Positions 26,761 through 35,671 of a DNA stretch of 64,000 nucleotides are shown in pieces. Source of the stretch: Candidatus Phosphoribacter hodrii (GTDB taxonomy: Bacteria > Actinomycetota > Actinomycetes > Actinomycetales > Dermatophilaceae); contig JADJIB010000004.1 in NCBI GenBank assembly GCA_016707175.1, forward strand, positions 434,001 to 498,000. The letters are read 5' to 3'. Under the pieces are notes generated by a model. The model made no database searches and had not been told where the DNA came from. It worked only from the letters and a program-made list of their open reading frames with translations. Every line of letters starts with the position of its first letter. Within the stretch, counting starts at the first letter, position 1. Both the position numbers and the translations under genes were made by a program.

Positions 26761-27420
26761 TCAGCCCGTGGCCGCGTGGTGCAGGGCGGCTGTCGTATGC
26801 CGTCCCACCCCCAACGACAGCGCCGCCCGCAGGGAGGTCGTGTCGTCCACGTCGGTCCGCAGCCGCGGCAGGTCGAGGTCGAGGCGTTGCTGCCCGCCCG
26901 CGGCGTGTCGGGCCGCCGAGTCGAGGCCGAACGCCGGCTCGGGGACAGCCCCGCCTGTCGCCGTGATGAGCACCGAACCGGTTCCGTCGATGTCCGGCAC
27001 GACGGCCCGCTCGACACCGGCGGCAGCGCCCAACGCCACGCTCAGGGAGTCGGCGGTCAGCGCGGGAAGATCGGCCAACAGCACGGCCAACCCGACGCGC
27101 ACCGGTGCTTCGGCCGCAGCGTGCGCCAGGCCCGCGCGGATGGCCGCATTGAGCCCGCCGCCGGGGTCAGGGACCACGACGGCACCCAGCGCCTCCAGGA
27201 GGGCGACGAGCGGGCCGGGTCCGGTGACGGCATACACCCGCCCTGTGCCGACCGCAGCGAGTGCCGCGGCGACGGTGTCCAGCGCGAAGGCCGCCGCGAG
27301 GGTATGCCGCTGCGTCCCCCGCGGTGCGGTGAGGCGGGACTTCGCCTTGTCGCCGCCCTTGACGGGCACGACGACCACCCAGCCGTCGGCGCGGAGGTCC
27401 ACGTCATTCACGAGCGACAT
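26761..27420 (-). CDS. cofC: 2-phospho-L-lactate / phosphoenolpyruvate guanylyltransferase (F420 biosynthesis)
   Basis: A 219-residue nucleotidyltransferase starting at ATG 27420 with GGAGGGGAGACG upstream. It shows VVVPVKGGDKAKSRL (GTP-binding N-terminus), VPDPGGGLNAAIRAGL and LLADLPALTADSL, the CofC/FbiD family pattern. The enzyme activates 2-phospholactate or phosphoenolpyruvate with GTP for F420 side-chain assembly; actinobacterial FbiD uses phosphoenolpyruvate. It is divergent from plsC. It pairs functionally with fgd at 20.6 kb. Confidence 0.85.
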   Translation of the reverse strand: MSLVNDVDLRADGWVVVVPVKGGDKAKSRLTAPRGTQRHTLAAAFALDTVAAALAAVGTGRVYAVTGPGPLVALLEALGAVVVPDPGGGLNAAIRAGLAHAAAEAPVRVGLAVLLADLPALTADSLSVALGAAAGVERAVVPDIDGTGSVLITATGGAVPEPAFGLDSAARHAAGGQQRLDLDLPRLRTDVDDTTSLRAALSLGVGRHTTAALHHAATG

Positions 27421-27497
27421 CGTCTCCCCTCCGGTGGTGCATGCTCGACACTGGGACCCCGGGCCGCAAGGATACGGGCGTCGAGAAGGAGTTGGGT

Positions 27498-28262
27498 GTG
27501 AGGTCGTCCACGTCCGTGCTGGCGCGAATGCGGCGGCTGCCGGCGGCATACCAGGTCATCGTCGTGCTGCTGCGACCGATGCTGCGTGTGCTGCTCCGTC
27601 GGGACTGGCGGGGCATGGAGCACCTTCCCGAGGGCGGATGCGTCATCGCCCCGAACCATCTGTCCTATGTCGACCCGTTGGCCATTGCGCTCTATCTCTT
27701 CGACAACGACCGGCCGCCCTACTACCTCGGCAAGGAAGCCGTCTTCCGGATCCCGGTCCTGGGCAAGTTGGTCGGTTGGGCCGACCAGATCCCGGTCTAT
27801 CGCGGGACGGGGCAGGCAGCCGACGCCATGCGGGCCGCGGTGGCGGCGGTGCAGGAGGGCAAGACCGTCGTCGTCTACCCGGAGGGGACGCTGACCCGCG
27901 ACCCGGGTGGCTGGCCGATGAAGGGCAAGACCGGCGCCGCACGGATCGCCCTGACCACCCGCTGCCCGGTCATCCCCATCGCTATGTGGGGTCCCCAGGA
28001 AGTCCTCGGGACCTACCAGAAGGACCTGCACCTCTTCCCTCGTAAGACGATGCACATCCTGGCCGGCCCGCCAGTGGACCTGAGCGACCTCTACGGCAAG
28101 CCGCAGGATGTCGCCTTGCTCGCCATGGCCACCGACCGGATCATGGACGCCATCACGGCCCAACTGGAAGTCCTTCGGGGCGAGCAGGCCCCCGCTGTGC
28201 GGTTCGACTCGCGGGCCAAGGGTGTCCCCGAGACCGGCAACCCCAACAAGGAGCGTCCATGA
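27498..28262 (+). CDS. plsC: 1-acyl-sn-glycerol-3-phosphate acyltransferase
   Basis: A 254-residue PlsC-family enzyme. It has APNHLSYVDPL (NHxxxxD catalytic motif), the substrate-binding VYPEGTLTRDPG, and a hydrophobic N-terminal segment. It transfers an acyl chain to lysophosphatidic acid at the membrane. GTG 27498 is preferred because AAGGAG lies nine bases upstream; an ATG at 27441 would add 19 residues. The stop overlaps gpsA by four bases, coupling it to glycerol-3-phosphate supply. Confidence 0.88.
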   Translation: MRSSTSVLARMRRLPAAYQVIVVLLRPMLRVLLRRDWRGMEHLPEGGCVIAPNHLSYVDPLAIALYLFDNDRPPYYLGKEAVFRIPVLGKLVGWADQIPVYRGTGQAADAMRAAVAAVQEGKTVVVYPEGTLTRDPGGWPMKGKTGAARIALTTRCPVIPIAMWGPQEVLGTYQKDLHLFPRKTMHILAGPPVDLSDLYGKPQDVALLAMATDRIMDAITAQLEVLRGEQAPAVRFDSRAKGVPETGNPNKERP

Positions 28263-29254
28263 GCACCACCGCCGCGGTCATGGGAACAGGTAGCTGGGGG
28301 ACCGCGTTCGCCGCGGCATTGGCCGACGCCGGCACGAGCGTCACCATGTGGGGCCGGCGGGCCGACTCGGTGGCGCAGATCAACGCCGGCTGCAACGAGG
28401 ACTACCTCCCCGGAATCCTTCTGCCGGAGGGCATCCGGGCCAGCACCGACCCGCAGGAGGCGTTGGCCGGGGCCGACATCGTCGTCCTCGCGGTCCCTTC
28501 CCAGACGCTGCGCGCCAACCTCAGCGGCTGGACGCTGCCCGCCACGGCCGCCGTCGTCTCGCTGATGAAAGGCGTGGAGCTCGGCACGACCAAGCGGATG
28601 AGCGAGGTCATCATGGAGGTCGGGGGGGTCGACGTCGAGCGTGTCGTCGTCGTTTCCGGGCCCAACCTGGCCAAGGAGATTGCCCGCAAACAACCTGCCG
28701 CGAGCGTCGTGGCCTGTTGTGACCAGGCGACCGCGGAGCGCGTGGCCGCTGCCTGCGCGACCGGCTACTTCCGGCCTTACTTCAACCATGACGTCGTCGG
28801 GACCGAGCTCGGCGGGGCGGTGAAGAACGTCGTTGCTCTCGCTGTCGGCATGGCCGAAGGCATGGGGATGGGCGACAACACCAAGGCGTCGATCATCACC
28901 CGCGGCTTGGCCGAGACGGCGCGGCTCGGTGTGCGCTTGGGGGCGGACCCGTCGACCTTCATGGGTTTGGCTGGCGTGGGCGACCTCATCGCCACCTGCA
29001 TGTCTCCCCTCTCCCGCAACCGCACCTTCGGCGAGAACCTCGGCAAGGGGATGTCGGTCGCCGAAGTCATCGAGGTGACTCGCCAGACTGCCGAAGGCGT
29101 CAAGTCGTGTCACTCGGTGCTCGACCTGGCCAGGAACGCCGGCGTGGAGATGCCGATCGCCGAGGCGGTCACCTCGGTCATCGACGGGCAGCGAACGCCC
29201 GAGGAACTCGTCGACCTGCTCATGTCGCGCACCCGCAAGCACGAGCGAATCTGA
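28259..29254 (+). CDS. gpsA: NAD(P)-dependent glycerol-3-phosphate dehydrogenase
   Basis: A 331-residue enzyme starting with the Rossmann motif MGTGSWGTAFAAALADAG. It has VSGPNLAKEIA, the catalytic-domain block ELGGAVKNVVALAVGM, and GDNTKASIITRGLAE. It reduces dihydroxyacetone phosphate to glycerol 3-phosphate for phospholipid synthesis. ATGA overlap with plsC. Confidence 0.94.
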   Translation: MSTTAAVMGTGSWGTAFAAALADAGTSVTMWGRRADSVAQINAGCNEDYLPGILLPEGIRASTDPQEALAGADIVVLAVPSQTLRANLSGWTLPATAAVVSLMKGVELGTTKRMSEVIMEVGGVDVERVVVVSGPNLAKEIARKQPAASVVACCDQATAERVAAACATGYFRPYFNHDVVGTELGGAVKNVVALAVGMAEGMGMGDNTKASIITRGLAETARLGVRLGADPSTFMGLAGVGDLIATCMSPLSRNRTFGENLGKGMSVAEVIEVTRQTAEGVKSCHSVLDLARNAGVEMPIAEAVTSVIDGQRTPEELVDLLMSRTRKHERI

Positions 29255-29288
29255 CCCGCTGTGCTGATCGGCCGGTGACCCGCTTGGG

Positions 29289-30401
29289 TCAGGCGCGCAG
29301 TGCGTGGTCGAGGTCCCGCCAGAGGTCCTCGACGTCCTCGATGCCCACGGACAACCGCAACAGGCTCTCTGGGACGAGCACGGACTCGCCGGGGTAGCGG
29401 CGACGCCGCTCGATGAGCGACTCGACCCCACCGAGGCTGGTGGCTCCCAACCAGACCTGGCACGCGCTCGCCACCCGCTCGGCGTCCAGGGCGCTCCCGG
29501 CCACCTCGATCGCCAGCATGGCCCCCCAACCGGGGTAGCGCACCCGGCTCACGCTGGGGTGCTCGCCGAGGCGCCGCGCCAACTCGGCGGCGTTGGCGCA
29601 GGCCCGCTCGTGGCGCACATGCAGGGTGCGTATGCCGCGCAGCGCGAGCCAGGCCTCGAACGGGCCGGCGATCGCCCCGTGCCGGGTGCGGTGGGCGAGC
29701 AGCGCGGCATACCAACGGTCGGGGGCAGCGTCGGGAGTGCCCGCGCGGGTGACCGTGACCCCCATGAGCAGGTCGGAGTGCCCGGAGAGGTACTTCGTCG
29801 CCGAGTGGACGACGATGTCGGCGCCGAGGGCCAGCGGTTGCTGCACCAGGGGAGTGGCGAAGGTGTTGTCGACGACGACGACGACCCCGCGCGCAGCGGC
29901 TTCGGCGATGATGACCGGCAGGTCGGCTACTTGCATGAGGGGGTTGGTCGGCGACTCCAGCCAGATCGCGCGGGCACCGTGCAGCGCCGCGATGACCGCT
30001 ACGGTGTCCTCGACGTCGACCCGGCGGATCTCGCGGCCCGCGGCCTCCACCTCCCCGATGAGCGCACCGGAGGTGTTGTAGGGCGTCAGGGGAGCAACCA
30101 GCGGGCCGTCCGCCGGGAGGACGGTGAGGGCGGCCGAGATCGCCGCCATGCCGGAGGCGAAACACAGCGCGTCGCCACCTTCGAGGGTCCCGACGGCCGC
30201 TTCGAAAGCCGCCCAGGTGGCGTTCGATGCCCGGCCGTAGCCGAGGTTCAGGGCCACCCCGTCGGGGCCGGTGGCGGGGTGGGCGGCATACGTGCTGGAC
30301 AACTCGATCGGCGGATTGATCGGTGCACCGGGGCTGCGTGGGGGGCGCCCCGCGGCGACGACGACGGTGGCGGGGGCCAGGTCCGGGGGCAGGTCGGTCA
30401 T
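29289..30401 (-). CDS. Cys/Met-metabolism PLP enzyme (cystathionine gamma-synthase/lyase family)
   Basis: A 370-residue fold-type I PLP enzyme. INPPIELSSTY, CFASGMAAISAAL, DNTFATPLVQQPLALGADIVVHSATKYLSGHSD (PLP lysine in ATKY) and a late VGIEDVEDLWRDL are the family marks. Members make or split cystathionine or methionine; I cannot separate synthase from lyase by eye. It starts 50 bases from the divergent ddl gene. Confidence 0.87.
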   Translation of the reverse strand: MTDLPPDLAPATVVVAAGRPPRSPGAPINPPIELSSTYAAHPATGPDGVALNLGYGRASNATWAAFEAAVGTLEGGDALCFASGMAAISAALTVLPADGPLVAPLTPYNTSGALIGEVEAAGREIRRVDVEDTVAVIAALHGARAIWLESPTNPLMQVADLPVIIAEAAARGVVVVVDNTFATPLVQQPLALGADIVVHSATKYLSGHSDLLMGVTVTRAGTPDAAPDRWYAALLAHRTRHGAIAGPFEAWLALRGIRTLHVRHERACANAAELARRLGEHPSVSRVRYPGWGAMLAIEVAGSALDAERVASACQVWLGATSLGGVESLIERRRRYPGESVLVPESLLRLSVGIEDVEDLWRDLDHALRA

Positions 30402-30451
30402 CCGGCCAGCCTAGGCGGACACGGCATACCGGGGCAGTAGGGTCGTTGCCG

Positions 30452-31573
30452 ATGAGCACTGTCCCGCCCCGTAAACCGCGCGTCGCCGTCGTCTTCGGCG
30501 GACGGTCCTCCGAGCACGCCGTGTCGTGCAGCAGCGCGGCGTCGGTGCTGCGGGCCATCGACCGTGACGTCTATGACGTCCTGCCCATCGGCATCACCAA
30601 GGACGGACGCTGGGTGTTGGCCGCCGACGACCCGGCCGCCCTCGAACTGGCTCCCGGGCACATCCCGGAGGTCGACGGGTCGGGCGCGGGGGTGCTCGTG
30701 CCGCTATCGACGACCGATCGGGCCCTCCAGGTGCTCACGCCGGGCGAGGTGCCGGTCGTCCTCGGTGACGTCGACGTCGTCTTCCCCGTGCTCCACGGCC
30801 CGTGGGGGGAGGACGGCACGATTCAGGGGATGCTCGATCTGGCCGACGTGCGCTACGTCGGTTCCGGCGTATTCGCCTCTGCCGCAGGCATGGACAAGCA
30901 CTACATGAAGGTCGTCTTCGCCGGTCACGGCCTCCCCGTCGGCCCGTATGCCGTCATCACCGACCGCGCTTGGCGAGCCGACCGCGGCGCGGCCCTCGAC
31001 GCCGCCTCGTCGATGGGCTTCCCGGTCTTCGTCAAGCCTTCTCGGGCCGGGTCGAGCATGGGGATCACCCGGGTGGCTTCACCCGCCGGACTCAAGGCGG
31101 CCATCGAGGCGGCCCGCGAGCACGACCCGAAGGTGCTCGTCGAGGCGGCGATCTTCGGCCGCGAGTTGGAATGCGCCGTCCTCGAGGGCCGGGGCGTGCA
31201 GCCGCCGCGGACGTCGCACGTCGGCGAGATCCGGGTCGTCACCGGCCACGACTTCTATGACTTCGAGGCGAAGTACCTCTCCGAGAGCGACGTGGAGCTG
31301 GTCTGCCCGGCCGACATCCCCGACGACATCGCCGCCGAGGTGCGGCGCCTGGCGGCGGCGGCCTTCGAATCCCTGGGCTGCGAGGGGCTGGCCCGGGTGG
31401 ACTGCTTCTACACCGAGGATCGTCGGGTGATCATCAACGAGATCAACACGATGCCAGGCTTCACCCCGCACTCGATGTACCCGCGGATGTGGGCCGAGAC
31501 CGGCGTCCCCTACGACGAACTCGTCGACGAACTCATCACCCTGGCGTTGGAGCGCCGCGTCGGCCTTCGTTAA
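30452..31573 (+). CDS. ddl: D-alanine--D-alanine ligase
   Basis: A 373-residue ATP-grasp ligase: VVFGGRSSEHAVSCSSA at the N-terminus, PVLHGPWGEDGTIQGML, GMDKHYMK, FVKPSRAGSSMGI, and INEINTMPGFTPHSMYP at the C-terminus with metal ligands. It makes D-Ala-D-Ala for peptidoglycan. ATG 30452 is the family start. Confidence 0.95.
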   Translation: MSTVPPRKPRVAVVFGGRSSEHAVSCSSAASVLRAIDRDVYDVLPIGITKDGRWVLAADDPAALELAPGHIPEVDGSGAGVLVPLSTTDRALQVLTPGEVPVVLGDVDVVFPVLHGPWGEDGTIQGMLDLADVRYVGSGVFASAAGMDKHYMKVVFAGHGLPVGPYAVITDRAWRADRGAALDAASSMGFPVFVKPSRAGSSMGITRVASPAGLKAAIEAAREHDPKVLVEAAIFGRELECAVLEGRGVQPPRTSHVGEIRVVTGHDFYDFEAKYLSESDVELVCPADIPDDIAAEVRRLAAAAFESLGCEGLARVDCFYTEDRRVIINEINTMPGFTPHSMYPRMWAETGVPYDELVDELITLALERRVGLR

Positions 31574-31595
31574 GGCTGCGCGGGCACCTCGGGAG

Positions 31596-31985
31596 CTACT
31601 GACAGTGGCGACCGGTCTCGGGCAGGGACCGGGCCGCCGCCCCGAAGGCGGGCAGCAACAACGGCTCAGGGGCGTATGCCGCGGGCACCAGGACGTCCAT
31701 CGCCGGGCTGCGGCCGTAGGTGGTGAACTGCACTCCATCGGACCGTCGTTGGACCAGCCAGTCGACGCCGTCGACGGACAGGCACTCCAAGGTCGACGGT
31801 GCGGGGGCGTCGTAACCACAGATGGCGATGACCGCCGGGTTACCCCACGCCCGGGCCGCCGGCGACTGCACGCTCACGGCTCGCGCGGGCTGCGACGACA
31901 CCAGGCTCGGCCAGAGGGCCGTCAAGGCCTGGCAGGGGGCGCTGTCCGCTCCTGCCGGCAGGGCCACGACCACCGCTGCGCTCAC
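31596..31985 (-). CDS. DUF3515 lipoprotein; N-terminus unresolved
   Basis: The 129 residues from GTG 31985 (SAAVVVALPAGADSAPCQALTALWP ... PETGRHC) match the actinobacterial DUF3515 family. The frame is open further upstream to about 32090 and encodes a hydrophobic stretch ending in a lipobox-like GAVGACSN, so the real protein is probably a lipoprotein starting near 32070-32095. I could not find an ATG, GTG or TTG there; an unusual start or a sequencing error is possible. The Lrp-like gene lies directly upstream on the same strand. Confidence 0.65.
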   Translation of the reverse strand: MSAAVVVALPAGADSAPCQALTALWPSLVSSQPARAVSVQSPAARAWGNPAVIAICGYDAPAPSTLECLSVDGVDWLVQRRSDGVQFTTYGRSPAMDVLVPAAYAPEPLLLPAFGAAARSLPETGRHCQ

Positions 31986-32095
31986 CGGGTTGGAACAGGC
32001 GCCAACGGCGCCGAGGAGGCCGAGCGGGACAGCGAGCAGGGCGGCATACCGGCCGATGCCGGTCTGCCGCCCTGGTGACCGCAGCGAGCGACCGC

Positions 32096-32329
32096 TCAGA
32101 TGTGCACCACAGTGCAGGTGAGCGTCCGGGTGATGCCCGGGACGTCCTGGATGCGGGCGATGACGAGTTTGCCGAGCTCATCGACCGTGTTGGCCTCGAC
32201 CCGGGCGATGACGTCGTAGGGGCCGGTGACGTCCTCGGCGGATGCGACGCCCGCAACCCCGCGGATCGCCTCGGCGACCGACGCCGACTTGCCGACCTCG
32301 GTCTGGATCAGGATGTATGCCTGGACCAC
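32096..32329 (-). CDS. Stand-alone Lrp/AsnC ligand-binding (RAM) domain protein
   Basis: A 77-residue protein: VQAYILIQTEVGKSASVAEAIRGVAGV, then VTGPYDVIARVEANTVDELGKLVIARIQDVPGI. This is the RAM domain of Lrp/AsnC regulators without the DNA-binding helix. Such proteins bind amino acids and may modulate Lrp partners. Length is normal for the stand-alone type. Confidence 0.88.
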   Translation of the reverse strand: MVQAYILIQTEVGKSASVAEAIRGVAGVASAEDVTGPYDVIARVEANTVDELGKLVIARIQDVPGITRTLTCTVVHI

Positions 32330-32451
32330 AGAGCAACCTCACTTGTCGGGGGTCTGGCGGGCAGTGCCCGCGCGCGGGTCGTCCTCGACCCGTCCCCCAG
32401 ACGCTACCGTGCTGGGCGGGGTTTCGTCGTCTTGAGCAGGAGGAGAAGGTC

Positions 32452-33423
32452 GTGCCAGGTAGGCGTGCACGGGGCAAGGCGGCGGGGATGACGCTCGCCG
32501 ATCTGACCGAGGAGCAACTCCTCGCCCGCATCACTCCCCGGCTGCCCGGCGGTCCGGGTGTCCTCGTCGGGCCGGGTGACGATACGGCCGTGCTCCGGTG
32601 CGACGCCGCAACGATCATCACGACCGACGCTGCCGTCCGCGGCCGGGACTGGCGCGACGACTGGTCGACGCCAGGTGACGTCGGAGCGAAGATCGTCGCC
32701 CAGAACCTCGCCGACGTGGCCGCGATGGGAGGACGGCCGCTCGGGCTGGTCGTCACCCTGCTGGCCGACCCGGCGACGACGGTCGCCTGGGTCGAGGGGT
32801 TCGCCGATGGACTGGGTGAGGCCGCGCGCACGGCCGGAGCCGCCGTCCTGGGCGGCGACCTGTCCTCGGCTCCGCCGGGGACGCTGGCCGTCTCGGTCAC
32901 GGCGCTCGGAACGCTCGACGGTCAGGCACCTGTGCTGCGCTCCGGGGCCTGCGCGGGCGACCAGGTCGCGGTGGCGGGCACGCTGGGCCGCTCGGCTGCC
33001 GGTCTCCTGCTGCTCGAGCGGGGCCGACCCGAGCTCGACGAGGAGTTGGTCGCGACCCACCGCCGACCGCAACCGCCGCTGGCCGAAGGGCCTCGGGCTG
33101 GCGCAGCCGGGGCTGCGGGGATGCTCGACATCTCCGACGGGCTGCTTCGCGACGGCGCCCGGATCGCCTCCGCCAGCGGGGTCGCTCTCGACCTGTCGCG
33201 CGAGGCCCTCGCACCGTATGCCGCGCGGTTGGCTCCCGCTGTCGGTGCCGACGACGCCTGGGAGTGCGTGCTGGGGGGCGGTGAGGAGCACTCGCTGTTG
33301 GCGTGCTTCGCGGGCCCGGTGCCTGCGGGGTGGACGGTGATCGGCATGGTCCGGACCGGGGCTGGGGTGCTGCTGGACGGCATACCCCAGGCTCCTCGTG
33401 GGTGGGACCACTTCCGCCGCTGA
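32452..33423 (+). CDS. thiL: Thiamine-monophosphate kinase
   Basis: A 323-residue enzyme from GTG 32452 with a very strong AGGAGGAGAAGG ribosome site. VGPGDDTAVL, TTDAAVRGRDWR, DVAAMGGRPLGLVV and MLDISDGLLRDGARIA, plus the late GGGEEHSLLACF, define ThiL of the PurM fold. It phosphorylates thiamine monophosphate to the pyrophosphate cofactor. No thiamine riboswitch is visible upstream. Confidence 0.92.
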   Translation: MPGRRARGKAAGMTLADLTEEQLLARITPRLPGGPGVLVGPGDDTAVLRCDAATIITTDAAVRGRDWRDDWSTPGDVGAKIVAQNLADVAAMGGRPLGLVVTLLADPATTVAWVEGFADGLGEAARTAGAAVLGGDLSSAPPGTLAVSVTALGTLDGQAPVLRSGACAGDQVAVAGTLGRSAAGLLLLERGRPELDEELVATHRRPQPPLAEGPRAGAAGAAGMLDISDGLLRDGARIASASGVALDLSREALAPYAARLAPAVGADDAWECVLGGGEEHSLLACFAGPVPAGWTVIGMVRTGAGVLLDGIPQAPRGWDHFRR

Positions 33424-33498
33424 CGCCCTTCCTTCCGCCGGGTCGAGGTATTCCACCATCGTCTAGTGACGGCCGAATACCTCGCTGGACCCGGCACA

Positions 33499-33537
33499 GC
33501 AGAAGGCCGGCTCCCGATGGGGGAGCCGGCCTTCTGC
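33499..33537. terminator. Bidirectional terminator between thiL and rpmB
   Basis: A perfect 17-bp inverted repeat (arms 33499-33515 and 33521-33537, loop GATGG) separates the convergent thiL and rpmB genes. A second, weaker inverted repeat (CGAGGTATTC at 33444-33453 with its complement at 33475-33484) lies just before it. Confidence 0.88.
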
Positions 33538-33555
33538 AACCGATGGGTCAGGCGC

Positions 33556-33744
33556 TCAGCGCGCGACCTTCCCGGCCTTGAGGCACGAGGTGCACACGTT
33601 GAGGCGCTTGGGGGTCACACCGTTGACGATGGCCTTGACCCGCTGGATGTTCGGGTTCCAGCGACGCTTGGTGCGCCGGTGCGAGTGCGAGATGTTGTGA
33701 CCGAAGCCCGGTCCCTTGCCGCAAACGTCGCAAGTGGCTGCCAC
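33556..33744 (-). CDS. rpmB: 50S ribosomal protein L28
   Basis: A 62-residue protein from GTG 33744: (M)AATCDVCGKGPGFGHNISHSHRRTKRRW and ending CTSCLKAGKVAR. Both CxxC pairs are present, so this is the zinc-binding (C+) form. Confidence 0.95.
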   Translation of the reverse strand: MAATCDVCGKGPGFGHNISHSHRRTKRRWNPNIQRVKAIVNGVTPKRLNVCTSCLKAGKVAR

Positions 33745-33957
33745 GGGTCTCTCCTGATGCTCTGATGCGGGGTCGAACCCGCGGTCTGGAAGGTCGGGGG
33801 CCCCGCGCCGGTATGCCGCGTGCCCAGCGGGCACGCCCAGACCGAACAGGGCAACTTGCCAAGAATAGCCGAGCGGGCGCGCCGGGGCCAAAACGACGAC
33901 CGACCGCTGACTAGGCTGGCCGTGTCTCGCGGCCCCGGTTCGCGTCAAGGAGGTCCG

Positions 33958-35667
33958 ATGCCCGACCAAGCCCCGCCTCCGGCGGACCGCCCCCGGCGGG
34001 TGCTGAGCACCCTCGACGCCGGGGGATTCCTTCGATGGGCAGCCGTCGCCCGGTCGTCGTTCGCGTCCGCGCGTGCCGAGATCGACGCCCTCAACGTCTT
34101 CCCGGTGCCCGACGGTGACACGGGCACCAACCTCTACCTCACCCTCGACTCAGCCCTGGACGCCTCACGCAATGCGATTTCGCGAGACATCCCCGTCGGA
34201 TCGGTGACGATCCCCGGACTGCAAGCGATGTGCCGTGAGATGTCGCGCGCCATGTTGCTCACGGCCCGCGGCAACTCGGGTGTCATCCTCAGCCAACTGT
34301 TCCGGGGCGTCGCCGAGCACGTCGTCGAGACGGGCAGCGAGGCCCTGAACGGCGCGGGCCTGGCCGGGGCACTAGCCAGCGCCGACCGGCTGGCCTGGCG
34401 GGCCGTCACCGAGCCCAAGGAAGGCACCATCCTGTCGGTGTCCCGGGCCGTGTCCGACCGGCTCCGCGATGCGGTCGACCGCGACCCCACCGTGCCTCTG
34501 GCCGAGGTCATCACACTTGCCGTGGACACCGGTACCGACGCCTTGGAACGCACGCCGTCCCAGCTGCCTGCCCTGGCTCGCGCCGGGGTCGTCGACGCTG
34601 GTGGCGCCGGCTATCTCCTGCTCATCGAGGCCCTGGCCCGGGTGATCCACGGCCAGCCGCCGCAGGCGGACGACGACCCGATGCGACGACACCTGGGGTG
34701 GTCACGGCCGGTGCTCCCGGCCCGGGCCCACGCTGAGTCGAGCGGTGACGACGGCGGTGAGGGACCGGCATACGAGGTCATGTATCTGTTGACCGACAGC
34801 GACGAGGAGCGGGTTGCTGCCCTGCGGACCCGCCTGTCAGCGCTGGGTGATTCCCTGCTGGTCGTCGGCGCCGAGGGCACGTGGAACGTCCACGTCCATG
34901 TCGATGACCCCGGAGCCGCCATCGAGGCGGGCATCGAGGCCGGCCGTCCGCACCGGATCGTCGTCACGCACTTCGGCGACCAGATCAAGCACGCGCTCGA
35001 CCCCTCGGCGCTCGCAGTCGTCGCCTGTGCCGCAGGCGAGGGGATCGCCGAAGTGTTCCGCGCCGCGGGCGCCTCGGTCGTCCTCAGTGGCCCCGGGCGA
35101 CGGGCCTCGGCCGGCCAGATCCTTGAGGCGATCCGCACCAGCGGCGCGGGCCAGGTCCTCGTGCTGCCCAACGACGGTGACACCGAGCTGGCGGCGCAGG
35201 CCGCCGCACGCGCCGCGGCGGAGGAAGGCCAGTCGGTCCAGGTGGTTCGGTCGCGCACCGCCGTCCAGGGGATCGCCGCGCTTGCCGTCTTCGACCACGG
35301 CACCGATCTGGCCGCCAACGCGCAGGCGATGGCCGATGCTGCGGCCGCGACCCGCCACGGCGCTGTGACCATCGCCCGCAAGGAGGCCCTCACTGCGGCC
35401 GGGGTCTGTCATGTCGGCGACGTGCTCGGCGTGGTCCAAGGGGAGTTCGCGATCATCGGGTCTGACCTCTACGACGTTGCCGGCCAGGTCGTCCAGGCGC
35501 TCGTGGGTGACGACGGCGAGCTGCTCACCGTGATCTCCGGCGACGACGCTCCCGCCGACCTGGCCTCCGCCGTGGTCGCCGCTGCTCGCATCCGCCGCCG
35601 CGACCTCGAAGTGACCCACATCCACGGCATGCAGCCGCTCTACCCGCTGCTGCTCGGCGTCGAGTGA
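33958..35667 (+). CDS. DAK2-domain protein (YloV/FakA-like)
   Basis: A 569-residue protein from ATG 33958 with AAGGAGG upstream. The N-terminal DAK2 domain shows NVFPVPDGDTGTNLYLT (Asp ligands for Mg) and LLTARGNSGVILSQLFRG. The C-terminal half is the DegV-like/DAK phosphatase-like part, with VHVDDPGAAIEAG and VLPNDGDTELAAQAA. The architecture is that of FakA fatty acid kinases or YloV proteins of unknown role. It is co-directional with recG and only four bases away, a common arrangement in Gram-positives. Confidence 0.88.
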   Translation: MPDQAPPPADRPRRVLSTLDAGGFLRWAAVARSSFASARAEIDALNVFPVPDGDTGTNLYLTLDSALDASRNAISRDIPVGSVTIPGLQAMCREMSRAMLLTARGNSGVILSQLFRGVAEHVVETGSEALNGAGLAGALASADRLAWRAVTEPKEGTILSVSRAVSDRLRDAVDRDPTVPLAEVITLAVDTGTDALERTPSQLPALARAGVVDAGGAGYLLLIEALARVIHGQPPQADDDPMRRHLGWSRPVLPARAHAESSGDDGGEGPAYEVMYLLTDSDEERVAALRTRLSALGDSLLVVGAEGTWNVHVHVDDPGAAIEAGIEAGRPHRIVVTHFGDQIKHALDPSALAVVACAAGEGIAEVFRAAGASVVLSGPGRRASAGQILEAIRTSGAGQVLVLPNDGDTELAAQAAARAAAEEGQSVQVVRSRTAVQGIAALAVFDHGTDLAANAQAMADAAAATRHGAVTIARKEALTAAGVCHVGDVLGVVQGEFAIIGSDLYDVAGQVVQALVGDDGELLTVISGDDAPADLASAVVAAARIRRRDLEVTHIHGMQPLYPLLLGVE

Positions 35668-35671
35668 GCCG

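Noticed and set aside
32330..32451. Thiamine riboswitch before thiL
   Set aside because: The conserved TPP-aptamer segments are absent, and thiL has only a strong ribosome site.
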